Source: Kitasatospora sp052076145 (lineage in GTDB: Bacteria; Actinomycetota; Actinomycetes; Streptomycetales; Streptomycetaceae). From it: DNA of 64,000 bases. This document shows, piece after piece, positions 18,278 to 26,054 of this stretch. A model generated the notes under the pieces. That model searched no databases. It worked only from the letters and a program-made list of their open reading frames with translations, and was not told the DNA's origin. How positions within the stretch are numbered: position 1 is the first letter of the stretch; each line of letters starts with the position of its first letter. Position numbers and translations under genes: made by a program. Where the stretch lies: positions 5,270,001 through 5,334,000 of the forward strand of contig NZ_CP197246.1 of NCBI RefSeq assembly GCF_052076145.1, written 5' to 3'.

Positions 18278-19606
18278 GTGAGTGGTGAGAGTACGAGCTT
18301 CCTGGTCGGGGCTCTGCTGCTGGTCGTGCTCGGCTGGCTGGCGGCCTGTGCGGAGGCGGGGATCTCCCGGATCTCCCGGTTCCGCGCGGAGGAGGCGGTG
18401 CGGGTCGGCCGGCGCGGCTCCGACCGGCTGCTGACGCTGGCCTCCGACCCGATCCGCTACCTGAACCTGGCGACCCTGATCAGGGTCGCCAGCGAGATGG
18501 CGGCGGCCGTCCTGGTGACGGTCGTCTGCGTCCGCAACCTGCACGAGACCTGGCAGGCCGTGCTGCTGGCCTTCGGTGTGATGGTGCTGGTGTCCTTCGT
18601 CGCGGTGGGTGTCTCCCCCCGCACGATCGGCCGCCAGCACCCGCTCACCACTGCGACGGCGGCCTCCTTCGTGCTGCTGCCGCTGGCCCGCATCCTCGGG
18701 CCCATCCCGCGCCTGCTGATCCTGCTCGGCAACGCGCTGACCCCGGGCAAGGGCTACCGCGAGGGCCCGTTCGCCTCCGAGGCGGAGCTGCGGGCCCTGG
18801 TCGACCTGGCGGAGAAGGACGACCTGATCGAGGACGAGGAGCGCCGGATGGTGCACTCCGTCTTCGAGCTGGGCGACACCATCGTCCGCGAGGTGATGGT
18901 GCCGCGCACCGACCTGGTGATGATCGAGCGTCACAAGACCGTCCGTCAGGCCCTCACGCTGGCCCTGCGCTCCGGCTTCTCCCGGATGCCGGTGGTCGGC
19001 GACAACGAGGACGACGTGGTCGGCATCGTCTACCTCAAGGACCTCGTCCGCCGCACCCACATCAACCGGGACGCGGAGTCCGAGCTGGTCGGCACGGTCA
19101 TGCGCCCGGCCGTCTTCGTCCCCGACAGCAAGCCGGCCGGTGACCTGCTGCGCGAGATGCAGCAGATGCGCTCGCACGTGGCGATCGTGATCGACGAGTA
19201 CGGCGGCACCGCCGGGCTGGTCACCATCGAGGACGTGCTGGAGGAGATCGTCGGCGAGATCACCGACGAGTACGACCGCGAGATCGCGCCGGTCGAGGAC
19301 CTCGGGGACGGCTCGTACCGGATCACCGCCCGGCTGCTGGTCGAGGACCTCGGCGAGCTCTTCGGCCTGGAGCTGGAGGACGAGGACGTCGAGACCGTCG
19401 GCGGCCTGCTCGCCAAACACCTCGGCCGGGTGCCGATCCCCGGCTCCTCCTGCGACGTCCCCGTCCCCGAGGACGGCGGCGGCGAGCTGGCGGCCATCCG
19501 CCTCACCGCCGAGAGCTCGGCCGGGCGCCGCAACCGGATCGGCACGGTCGTCGCGTCGCCCGTCCGGGCCGGCGGCGAGCCCGAGGAGGGCGAGGGCGGC
19601 GAGTGA
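18278..19606 (+). CDS. CNNM/CorC-type hemolysin-family membrane protein
   Basis: Membrane protein with a CNNM (DUF21) transmembrane domain, a CBS pair and a C-terminal CorC/HlyC domain (442 residues), related to magnesium/cobalt efflux proteins. Four hydrophobic segments lie in residues 5-150. CBS motifs follow (VMVPRTDLVMIE, GFSRMPVVGDNEDDVVGIVY, VAIVIDEYGGTAGLVTIEDV), then the CorC_HlyC domain (DGSYRITARLLVEDLGELFG in parts). The Glu/Gly-rich tail is low complexity. GTG start 12 bases after ybeY, probably one operon with phoH-ybeY. Confidence 0.92.
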   Translation: MSGESTSFLVGALLLVVLGWLAACAEAGISRISRFRAEEAVRVGRRGSDRLLTLASDPIRYLNLATLIRVASEMAAAVLVTVVCVRNLHETWQAVLLAFGVMVLVSFVAVGVSPRTIGRQHPLTTATAASFVLLPLARILGPIPRLLILLGNALTPGKGYREGPFASEAELRALVDLAEKDDLIEDEERRMVHSVFELGDTIVREVMVPRTDLVMIERHKTVRQALTLALRSGFSRMPVVGDNEDDVVGIVYLKDLVRRTHINRDAESELVGTVMRPAVFVPDSKPAGDLLREMQQMRSHVAIVIDEYGGTAGLVTIEDVLEEIVGEITDEYDREIAPVEDLGDGSYRITARLLVEDLGELFGLELEDEDVETVGGLLAKHLGRVPIPGSSCDVPVPEDGGGELAAIRLTAESSAGRRNRIGTVVASPVRAGGEPEEGEGGE

Positions 19607-19687
19607 GCCGTCGGCCGGGTGCTGCCCGTGCCCGGAAGGGCTAGCCCGAATTGCCCGGCCCTTCCGGGCCTCCCCACGATTGTGACC

Positions 19688-19921
19688 ATGACGCACCTAC
19701 TACGAGCCGAGTACGGGCCCCAGGGCCGCTCCGGCGAGGTCAAGACATGGCACGTCGTGCGGAGCTCCGACCCCACCGCCGCCATGTGCGGGCGGGAGAT
19801 CGAGGCCGACGCCGAGACCAGGGACGAGTCGGAGTGGGGCACCGGCCTGCGGGGCTGCCAGCAGTGCGGCTCGCTCTACATCCACGAGGCCCCGCACTTC
19901 CCGGGTGACCCGCACCGCTGA
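19688..19921 (+). CDS. small conserved protein with CxxC
   Basis: A 77-residue soluble protein, MTHLLRAEYGP at the N-terminus, not assigned to a family. It holds one early cysteine (AAMCGRE) and a later pair (GLRGCQQCGSLY), so a metal site of the C-x~30-CxxC type is possible but incomplete. The stretch has normal coding codon bias. It stands alone between the CorC-type gene and the DUF4383 gene, with an ATG at 19688 but no clear ribosome site. Confidence 0.7.
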   Translation: MTHLLRAEYGPQGRSGEVKTWHVVRSSDPTAAMCGREIEADAETRDESEWGTGLRGCQQCGSLYIHEAPHFPGDPHR

Positions 19922-20010
19922 GGTGGAGCCCCGCTGAGTGGTTGGCTTCCCCGCGCGGACGTAGCTTGGAAGGCGGTGCGGACAGAACCGTCCGTGTGGT
20001 GGAGGTCCCA

Positions 20011-20550
20011 ATGAAACTGCAAGACGAACTCCCCATGGACCACCGGCTCGCCACCGTCTACCGCGTCGGCGCGGGGCTCGGTGGCGTCTTCCTGATGGTC
20101 TTCGGAATCCTCGGGCTGCTGGACCATCCGGGATTCCTCAGCACCCACGGCGACAAGATCGCCGGAATGTCCACCAACGGCGCGCTGAGCTGGCTCTCGG
20201 TGGCCATGGGTCTGGTGCTGGTCGCCGGGGCGGTCATCGGCGGAAACCTCGCCTCGAACCTCAACATGGTCGTCGGCACGCTCTTCGTGCTCTCCGGCTT
20301 CTTCGGGCTGACGGTGCTCGGGCGGCCCGACGCGAACATCCTCAACTTCCGGCTGTCCAACGTGCTCTTCGCCTTCATCTTCGGCTTCGTCGTGCTCACC
20401 TTCGGGATGTACGGCCGGGTCAGCAGCAATCTCCCGCACGACAATCCGTACTGGCAGAAGCGCCGGGCCGCCGAGCGCGAGCTGCCCTCCGGCCCGCCTG
20501 CCTTCGTGAAGATCTTCAAGCCCGGCCCGTCGAACCCGATCGGCCACTGA
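20011..20550 (+). CDS. DUF4383 membrane protein
   Basis: Polytopic inner-membrane protein of 179 residues with four hydrophobic segments at about 23-42, 70-90, 93-113 and 123-147. The pattern VYRVGAGLGGVFLMVFGILG and GTLFVLSGFFGLTVLG (cut here at family marks) fits the DUF4383 family. GGAGG lies five bases before the ATG at 20011, which excludes the longer upstream extension. Function unknown; transcription probably independent. Confidence 0.8.
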   Translation: MKLQDELPMDHRLATVYRVGAGLGGVFLMVFGILGLLDHPGFLSTHGDKIAGMSTNGALSWLSVAMGLVLVAGAVIGGNLASNLNMVVGTLFVLSGFFGLTVLGRPDANILNFRLSNVLFAFIFGFVVLTFGMYGRVSSNLPHDNPYWQKRRAAERELPSGPPAFVKIFKPGPSNPIGH

Positions 20551-20623
20551 CGGAGCGGCGAGTCCTGACAGACCATGGCCGGGCGGCCGACACCTGCCCG
20601 GCCATGGCATTTATGCTCAGCGC

Positions 20624-20977
20624 ATGAGTGAGCTCACTGATCTGGACCCCGAAGACAAGAAGATCATCACGCTGGCGCGCTCGGCCCGTGCCCGCAACGG
20701 CGTCGCCGAGGGCGCAGCCGTCCGCGACGAGACCGGCCGCACGTACGTCGCGGGCACCGTCGCGCTGGAGTCGCTGCGGCTGACCGCGCTGCAGACGGCC
20801 GTCGCGATGGCCGTCGCGAGCGGTGCGCGCAGCCTGGAGGCGGCGGCGGTCGTCTCCGAGGCGACCGAGCCGGCGGCGGCCGACCTGGCCGCCGTCCGCG
20901 ACCTCGGCGGCGTCGGTACGCCGGTGCTGCTGGCGGGGCCGGACGGGGCGCTGCGGGTCTCCGCACGGGCCGAGTAG
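20624..20977 (+). CDS. cytidine-deaminase-like protein lacking the zinc site
   Basis: A 117-residue protein with the overall layout of a small cytidine/deoxycytidylate deaminase: MSELTDLDPEDKKIITLARSA helix, a beta-hairpin AAVRDETGRTYVAGTVA, then LRLTALQTAVAMAVASGA and AAAVVSEATEPAAADLAAV. In active enzymes the second part carries C/H-A-E and PCxxC zinc ligands. Here those positions read ESLRLTALQ and no Cys or His is present anywhere after residue 1. It is therefore probably not a deaminase; binding or structural roles are open. It lies between the DUF4383 gene and era, close to the ybeY/CorC block, as the cytidine-deaminase-like gene often does in actinobacteria. Confidence 0.75.
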   Translation: MSELTDLDPEDKKIITLARSARARNGVAEGAAVRDETGRTYVAGTVALESLRLTALQTAVAMAVASGARSLEAAAVVSEATEPAAADLAAVRDLGGVGTPVLLAGPDGALRVSARAE

Positions 20978-21009
20978 AGCCGTTAGTGTGACCGGCGAGG
21001 GGGTGGGGT

Positions 21010-21168
21010 GTGGGAGCACTGGGGTTCTTCGCCGCGTTGCTGCTGTGCGTGATGGGGATGGGGCGGTGGGAGGAGACCGGGTCGCCGTACTGGCTGGCCG
21101 GGTCGATCACGCTGTTCGTGCTGACGCTGATCGGGGGCCTGACCTCGCGGCGGGGGAAGGCTCGCTGA
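21010..21168 (+). CDS. small two-segment membrane protein
   Basis: A 52-residue protein from the GTG at 21010, with hydrophobic stretches at about 2-18 (GALGFFAALLLCVMGMG) and 28-46 (WLAGSITLFVLTLIGGL) and a positive tail SRRGKAR. A G-rich ribosome site (GAGG, 20997-21000) lies nine bases upstream. It sits 32 bases after the deaminase-like gene and 55 bases before era and runs in the same direction, so co-transcription is likely. Function unknown. Confidence 0.55.
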   Translation: MGALGFFAALLLCVMGMGRWEETGSPYWLAGSITLFVLTLIGGLTSRRGKAR

Positions 21169-21223
21169 GGGCTTCGTGGCGGGGTGGCCACCGGCGCTCG
21201 GGTGATCAGGGAGAATGGTGCAC

Positions 21224-22153
21224 ATGAGTGCCCCTTCATCCCCGTACCGTTCCGGGTTCGCGTGCTTCGTCGGCCGCCCCAACGCGGGCAAGTCGACCCT
21301 GACCAACGCGCTGGTCGGGACGAAGGTCGCGATCACCTCCGACCGCCCCCAGACCACCCGACACACCGTGCGCGGCATCGTCCACCGCCCGGACTCGCAG
21401 CTCGTCCTGGTCGACACGCCCGGCCTGCACAAGCCTCGTACGCTGCTCGGCGAGCGGCTGAACGACCTCGTGCGCAGCACCTGGGCGGAGGTCGACGTGA
21501 TCGGCTTCTGCCTGCCCGCCGACCAGAAGCTCGGCCCCGGTGACAAGTTCATCGTCAAGGAACTGGCCGAGGTGCGGAAGACCCCCAAGGTCGCGATCGT
21601 CACCAAGACCGACCTGGTCGACTCCAAGAAGCTGGCCGAGCAGCTCATCGCGGTGCAGCAGCTCGGTGCCGAGCTGGGCATCGAGTGGGCCGAGATCATC
21701 CCCGTCTCGGCGGTGGGTGACCAGCAGGTGCAGCTGGTCGGTGACCTGATCACCAAGCTGCTGCCCGAGGGCCCGCCGCTCTACCCGGACGGTGACCTCA
21801 CCGACGAGCCCGAGCAGGTCATGGTCGCCGAGCTGATCCGCGAGGCCGCCCTGGAGGGTGTCCGGGACGAGCTGCCGCACTCGCTCGCCGTGGTGGTCGA
21901 GGAGATGATCCCGCGCGAGGGGCGCCCGGCCGACCGGCCACTGCTCGACATCCACGCCATCGTGTACATCGAGCGGCAGAGCCAGAAGGCCATCGTGATC
22001 GGTGCCAAGGGGGCCCGGCTCAAGCACGTCGGCACCACGGCCCGCAAGCACATCGAGGCGCTGCTCGGCACGCCGGTCTATCTCGACCTGCACGTGAAGG
22101 TCGCCAAGGACTGGCAGCGCGACCCGAAGCAGCTGCGCAAGCTCGGGTTCTGA
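21224..22153 (+). CDS. era: Era GTPase
   Basis: Essential Ras-like GTPase with a KH domain that binds 16S rRNA during 30S subunit assembly (309 residues). G1 is GRPNAGKST, the switch region SDRPQTTRHT, G3 is DTPGLHKP, G4 is TKTD and G5 is PVSA. The KH domain contains VIGAKGARLKHVG near residue 265. AGGGAG (21208-21213) favours the ATG at 21224 over the ATG at 21215. It fits the phoH-ybeY-corC-...-era ribosome-assembly neighbourhood. Confidence 0.96.
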   Translation: MSAPSSPYRSGFACFVGRPNAGKSTLTNALVGTKVAITSDRPQTTRHTVRGIVHRPDSQLVLVDTPGLHKPRTLLGERLNDLVRSTWAEVDVIGFCLPADQKLGPGDKFIVKELAEVRKTPKVAIVTKTDLVDSKKLAEQLIAVQQLGAELGIEWAEIIPVSAVGDQQVQLVGDLITKLLPEGPPLYPDGDLTDEPEQVMVAELIREAALEGVRDELPHSLAVVVEEMIPREGRPADRPLLDIHAIVYIERQSQKAIVIGAKGARLKHVGTTARKHIEALLGTPVYLDLHVKVAKDWQRDPKQLRKLGF

Positions 22154-22183
22154 CACCTAACACCGCTCACCACCGCTGACCAG

Positions 22184-22216
22184 GACGGCCGGTGCTCCCA
22201 CGGGGCACCGGCCGTC
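22184..22216. terminator. hairpin terminator after era
   Basis: A 12-bp perfect stem (22184-22195 with 22205-22216) starts 31 bases after the era stop and separates era from the convergent emfourin gene. Confidence 0.65.
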
Positions 22217-22227
22217 GGCGCGCCGCC

Positions 22228-22291
22228 GACCACGTCAACCGTCGACCACGTCAACCGTCGACCACGTCAACCGTCGACTACGTCAACGGCC
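22228..22291. repeat. 16-bp tandem repeat, four units
   Basis: GACCACGTCAACCGTC is repeated head to tail three times without change (22228-22275). A diverged fourth unit (22276-22291) overlaps the last codons of the emfourin gene. It lies between convergent gene ends. It has no spacers, so it is not CRISPR; slippage expansion is the simplest origin. Confidence 0.9.
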
Positions 22292-22577
22292 GGTTCGGCT
22301 GAGCCGGTTGGGAGGTGCCCTCGCGGAGCACCAGGGAGATCAGCTCGCGCTGCGAGTCGGTCAGCTTCGGGTCGGCGCAGTGCACCGTCCGGCCGTCGAC
22401 GGTGATCTCGTAGTGGTAGCCGTCGGGCACCCCGAACGAGCGGGCGCGGAGCCCACCGGCCACGGCCTCGCGGGCGAGGGCGTGGACGTGCGGGGCGTCG
22501 GGCCGCTCCGCGGTGTCCAGCTCCGAGTGGAGGGAGCGGCCGGCGAAGCCGCCGGTACGGGTGACCTGGATGCGCAT
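22278..22577 (-). CDS. emfourin-type protease inhibitor
   Basis: A 99-residue cytoplasmic protein resembling emfourin, the inhibitor encoded beside protealysin-like M4 proteases. It begins MRIQVTRTGGFAGRS, then LREAVAGG-like ALAREAVAGGLRARS, YHYEITVDGRTVHCAD, and ends LTDSQRELISLVLREG. The small beta-grasp-like layout and the position directly downstream of an M4 protease gene (143-base gap, same strand) support the call. The role would be to bind and silence the protease before or outside secretion. The last codons lie in a 16-bp tandem repeat, so the extreme C-terminus may vary between strains. Confidence 0.82.
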   Translation of the reverse strand: MRIQVTRTGGFAGRSLHSELDTAERPDAPHVHALAREAVAGGLRARSFGVPDGYHYEITVDGRTVHCADPKLTDSQRELISLVLREGTSQPAQPNRPLT

Positions 22578-22719
22578 GGTTGCCAGTCTGCTAGTCGTGG
22601 CCGTGTGGGGAGTGCCTCTTCACGGAGTATGCGCGAGTGCCGCCCGGTTGCGCAGCACTCGGCACACTTCTGATCACACGCACTGACTGGCCGTCAGGTT
22701 GCAGCTGTTGCCCGATCGG

Positions 22720-23739
22720 TCAGGTCGCGCTGACCCCGACCTGAGACCAGGCGGCGATCACCGTGGTGGCCACCGACTCGTCGGTGTAGCGGGCTCGGGC
22801 GGCCGTCGCCGTCGCCTGGGCGAAGGCGGCGAAGTCGCAGTCGTGGGCGAGCGAGCCGCCGGTCAGGGTGTCGTACCAGATCTGCCCGGCCTTCTCCCAG
22901 GCGTTGCCGCCGAGGGCGGTGGCCAGCAGGTAGAAGGCGTGGTTGGGGATGCCCGAGTTGATGTGCACCCCGCCCTCGTCCTCCGAGGTGTCGACGTAGT
23001 CGCGCAGGTGGGCGGGCTGCGGGTCCTTGCCGAGCTGCGGGTCGTCGTACGCGGTGCCGGGCGCCTTCATCGAGCGCAGGGCGACGCCCTGGATGCCGGG
23101 GGCGAGCAGGCCGGATCCGATCAGCCAGTCCGCGTCGGCGGCGGCCTGCCGCAGGGCGTACTGCTTGACCAGCGAGCCGAACACGTCCGAGACCGACTCG
23201 TTGAGCGCGCCGGACTGGTCGCGGTAGTCGAGCCCGGCGGTGTACTGGGTGACGCCGTGGGTCAGTTCGTGGCCGATGACGTCCTGGGAGACGGTGAAGT
23301 CGTTGAAGATCACGCCGTCGCCGTCGCCGAAGACCATCCGGGAGCCGTCCCAGAAGGCGTTGTCGTAGTGCTGCCCGTAGTGCACGGTGGCGTCCAGCGG
23401 CAGCCAGCTGCCGTCGATGGAGTGCCGGCCGTAGATCTCCTCGTACAGCGCGAAAGTCGCCCCGAGCGCGTCGTACGCCCGGTTGACGCTGCCGTCCTTC
23501 ACCGGCGGCTGGCCCTCCAGGCGGACGGGCTTGCCCGGTGCCTTCTGGGCGTGGTGGGCGTCCCCGATGGTGCGGGTCAGCTGGTGGGCCGGCGGCTTGA
23601 CCGGCACGGCCGTGAGCCGGGCGGTGCGGTGGGCGGCGTCCAGGGCGAGGGAGAGCCGGGCCGATTCGTGGCCCTGTTCGGCGAGGTGGTCGAGGATGTA
23701 GGGCGGGACGATGCTGCAGAAGTGTGCGGCAGGAGTCAT
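22720..23739 (-). CDS. protealysin-like M4 neutral metalloprotease
   Basis: Thermolysin-family zinc endopeptidase (339 residues) with the short protealysin-type propeptide, marked by CSIVPPYILDHLA at residues 8-20. The zinc motif is HELTH at 157-161, the third ligand E181 in ALNESVSDVFG, and the active-site His is in EDEGGVHINSGIPNHAF. The protein lacks a usual Sec signal peptide, as protealysins do, so its export route is unclear. The ATG at 23739 matches the conserved N-terminus better than the one at 23799. Its emfourin-type inhibitor follows. Confidence 0.92.
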   Translation of the reverse strand: MTPAAHFCSIVPPYILDHLAEQGHESARLSLALDAAHRTARLTAVPVKPPAHQLTRTIGDAHHAQKAPGKPVRLEGQPPVKDGSVNRAYDALGATFALYEEIYGRHSIDGSWLPLDATVHYGQHYDNAFWDGSRMVFGDGDGVIFNDFTVSQDVIGHELTHGVTQYTAGLDYRDQSGALNESVSDVFGSLVKQYALRQAAADADWLIGSGLLAPGIQGVALRSMKAPGTAYDDPQLGKDPQPAHLRDYVDTSEDEGGVHINSGIPNHAFYLLATALGGNAWEKAGQIWYDTLTGGSLAHDCDFAAFAQATATAARARYTDESVATTVIAAWSQVGVSAT

Positions 23740-23877
23740 GTCGCCAAGAGTGAGGCATCGGTGACTTCTTGTCACGACGCTGTCACTCTTCGGTTCCACT
23801 CAAGTCATCTCAAGGAGTGGAATGGTGGCCGGGTTCACTGCTCGCTTCGGGTGGGCTGGGTTACGCTGGGCAACATC

Positions 23878-23925
23878 ATGCGTTACGGGCTGCTTCTTCT
23901 TAGCTGCCGCGGCGAGGGCCTGTAG
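23878..23925 (+). CDS. leuL: leuA leader peptide
   Basis: A 15-codon open frame, MRYGLLLLSCRGEGL, with four consecutive leucine codons (CTG CTT CTT CTT, 23890-23901), 153 bases before leuA. Leucine-rich leader peptides controlling leuA by ribosome-mediated attenuation are known in actinobacteria. When charged tRNA-Leu is scarce a ribosome would stall on these codons and change folding of the hairpin that starts at 23907. Confidence 0.85.
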   Translation: MRYGLLLLSCRGEGL

Positions 23926-23953
23926 ACCACGAAGGCCGGCTCCCTCGCCGCGG
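23907..23953 (+). promoter_or_regulatory. leuA attenuator hairpin
   Basis: CCGCGGCGAGGG (23907-23918) pairs perfectly with CCCTCGCCGCGG (23942-23953). The 5' arm overlaps the leader-peptide codons right after the leucine run, so a ribosome stalled there would cover it. There is no T-run after the stem. Whether it is the terminator or part of an alternative fold needs structure probing. Confidence 0.65.
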
Positions 23954-24077
23954 GGACTGTGCTGTGCCCATGCATCGGGTCACGATGCGACGACCTATCG
24001 CGGCGCAGTAGTCGGCCGAGTCGGGTGTTCACCACCCCGACCCAGCCCGCAATCGACAGAAGCCGAGAGTCTCTTCC

Positions 24078-25859
24078 ATGACTGAGCAGTCCTCCATCGC
24101 TCGTGCGTTCACCGACCGCCCCACCCCGATCACCGCCTCCTCCGTCCGCCAGCAGCCCTCGGGCATGCCGTTCGGCCGGTACGTGCCGTTCGGCACCATC
24201 GACCTGCCGGACCGCACCTGGCCGAGCAAGGTCATCACGCAGGCGCCGCGCTGGCTGTCGACCGACCTGCGGGACGGCAACCAGGCACTGATCGACCCGA
24301 TGTCGCCGGCCCGCAAGCGCAAGATGTTCGACCTGCTGGTCAAGCTGGGCTACAAGGAGATCGAGGTCGGCTTCCCGTCCTCCGGCGCGACCGACTTCGA
24401 CTTCGTCCGCTCGCTGATCGACGAGGGCGCCATCCCCGAGGACGTCACCATCTCGGTGCTGACCCAGGCCCGCGAGGACCTGATCGAGCGCACGGTCGAG
24501 TCGCTGGTCGGCGCCCAGCGCGCGACCGTGCACCTGTACAACGCGACCTCGCCGCTGTTCCGCCGGGTGGTCTTCAAGGGCTCCCGCGAGGACATCAAGG
24601 CGATCGCGGTGGACGGCACCCGCCTGGTGATGGAGTACGCCGACAAGCTGCTGGGCGACGACACGGTCTTCGGCTACGAGTACTCGCCCGAGATCTTCAT
24701 CGACACCGAGCTGGACTTCGCCCTGGAGGTCTGCGAGGCGGTGATGGACGTCTGGCAGCCCGGCGAGGGCCGCGAGATCATCCTGAACCTGCCCACCACG
24801 GTGGAGCGTTCCACTCCGAACGTCTACGCCGACAAGATCGAGTGGATGTCGCGGAACCTGACCCGCCGCGAGTTCGTCTGTCTGTCCACCCACCCGCACA
24901 ACGACCGCGGCACCGGTGTCGCCTCCGCCGAGCTGGCGGTCATGGCCGGCGCCGACCGGGTCGAGGGCTGCCTGTTCGGCCAGGGCGAGCGGACGGGCAA
25001 CCTGGACCTGGTCAACGTCGGGATGAACCTGTTCTCCCAGGGCGTCGACCCGATGATCGACTTCTCCGACATCGACGAGATCCGCCGCACCGCCGAGTAC
25101 TGCAACCAGATGCCGGTGCCGGAGCGCCACCCCTACGCCGGTGACCTGGTCTACACCTCCTTCTCCGGCTCGCACCAGGACGCCATCAAGAAGGGCTTCG
25201 ACGCTCTGGAGGCCGACGCGGCCGCCGCCGGCGTCCCGGTCGGCGAGTACACCTGGGGCGTCCCGTACCTGCCGATCGACCCGAAGGACGTCGGCCGCTC
25301 GTACGAGGCCGTGATCCGGGTCAACAGCCAGTCCGGCAAGGGCGGCATCGCGTACGTCCTGAAGAACGACCACAAGCTGGACCTGCCGCGCCGGATGCAG
25401 ATCGAGTTCTCGAAGATCATCCAGGCCAAGACCGACGCCGAGGGCGGCGAGGTCACCCCGGCCGACATCTGGGCGAGCTTCCGGGACGAGTACCTGCCCA
25501 CCCCGGACAACGCCTGGGGCCGGATCTCGCTGAGCGGCTCGCGCAGCCTGACCACCGAGGACGGCCGCGACGCCCTGACCACCGAGGCCGTGGTCGACGG
25601 CGTCCCCGCCACCCTGACGGGTACCGGCAACGGCCCGGTCTCCGCCTTCGGCGACGCGCTGGCCCGGATCGGCATCGACGTACGGGTGCTGGACTACGCC
25701 GAGCACGCGCTGAGCGAGGGTGGCGACGCGCAGGCGGCCGCCTACGTCGAGTGCGCCGTCGACGGCAAGGTGCTGTGGGGCGTCGGCATCGACGGCAACA
25801 CCGTACTGGCCTCTCTGAAGGCCATGGTGAGCGCCGTCAACCGGGCGCAGCGCGGCTGA
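24078..25859 (+). CDS. leuA: 2-isopropylmalate synthase
   Basis: First committed enzyme of leucine synthesis: condenses acetyl-CoA with 2-oxoisovalerate. The 593-residue protein is of the long actinobacterial (LeuA type 2) class. It shows APRWLSTDLRDGNQALIDPM with the metal and catalytic residues, IEVGFPSSGATDFDF, LSTHPHNDRGTGVASAELA, GCLFGQGERTGNLDL, and a C-terminal LeuA dimer domain that binds leucine for feedback inhibition. ATG at 24078. It sits behind a leucine leader peptide and ends at a terminator with a T-run. It is not clustered with other leu genes here. Confidence 0.97.
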   Translation: MTEQSSIARAFTDRPTPITASSVRQQPSGMPFGRYVPFGTIDLPDRTWPSKVITQAPRWLSTDLRDGNQALIDPMSPARKRKMFDLLVKLGYKEIEVGFPSSGATDFDFVRSLIDEGAIPEDVTISVLTQAREDLIERTVESLVGAQRATVHLYNATSPLFRRVVFKGSREDIKAIAVDGTRLVMEYADKLLGDDTVFGYEYSPEIFIDTELDFALEVCEAVMDVWQPGEGREIILNLPTTVERSTPNVYADKIEWMSRNLTRREFVCLSTHPHNDRGTGVASAELAVMAGADRVEGCLFGQGERTGNLDLVNVGMNLFSQGVDPMIDFSDIDEIRRTAEYCNQMPVPERHPYAGDLVYTSFSGSHQDAIKKGFDALEADAAAAGVPVGEYTWGVPYLPIDPKDVGRSYEAVIRVNSQSGKGGIAYVLKNDHKLDLPRRMQIEFSKIIQAKTDAEGGEVTPADIWASFRDEYLPTPDNAWGRISLSGSRSLTTEDGRDALTTEAVVDGVPATLTGTGNGPVSAFGDALARIGIDVRVLDYAEHALSEGGDAQAAAYVECAVDGKVLWGVGIDGNTVLASLKAMVSAVNRAQRG

Positions 25860-25874
25860 CCTGCCGGTGTTCGA

Positions 25875-25910
25875 GTGGCGCGGAACGAGTGTGTTCCGCG
25901 CCACATTTTT
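25875..25910 (+). terminator. intrinsic terminator of leuA
   Basis: 12-bp perfect stem (25875-25886 with 25893-25904), a six-base loop and the tail ATTTTT (25905-25910). One of the few hairpins in this window with a genuine T-run. Confidence 0.9.
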
Positions 25911-26054
25911 ACCCGTTCGGGGTGCTGACACTTTCCCTTAACCGTGGCAGCATCTATCCACCGGTAACCCGGGTCGGTGGGACGGCTCAGGGGTCCGGAC
26001 GCGTGACCTGCCCATTGATGTGCAGGCCGCCTGCCGTGTCTGGGGAGTGGCGCC

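Noticed and set aside
22228..22291. Possible CRISPR-like repeat or attachment site
   Set aside because: Head-to-tail copies without spacers and no integrase or tRNA nearby.
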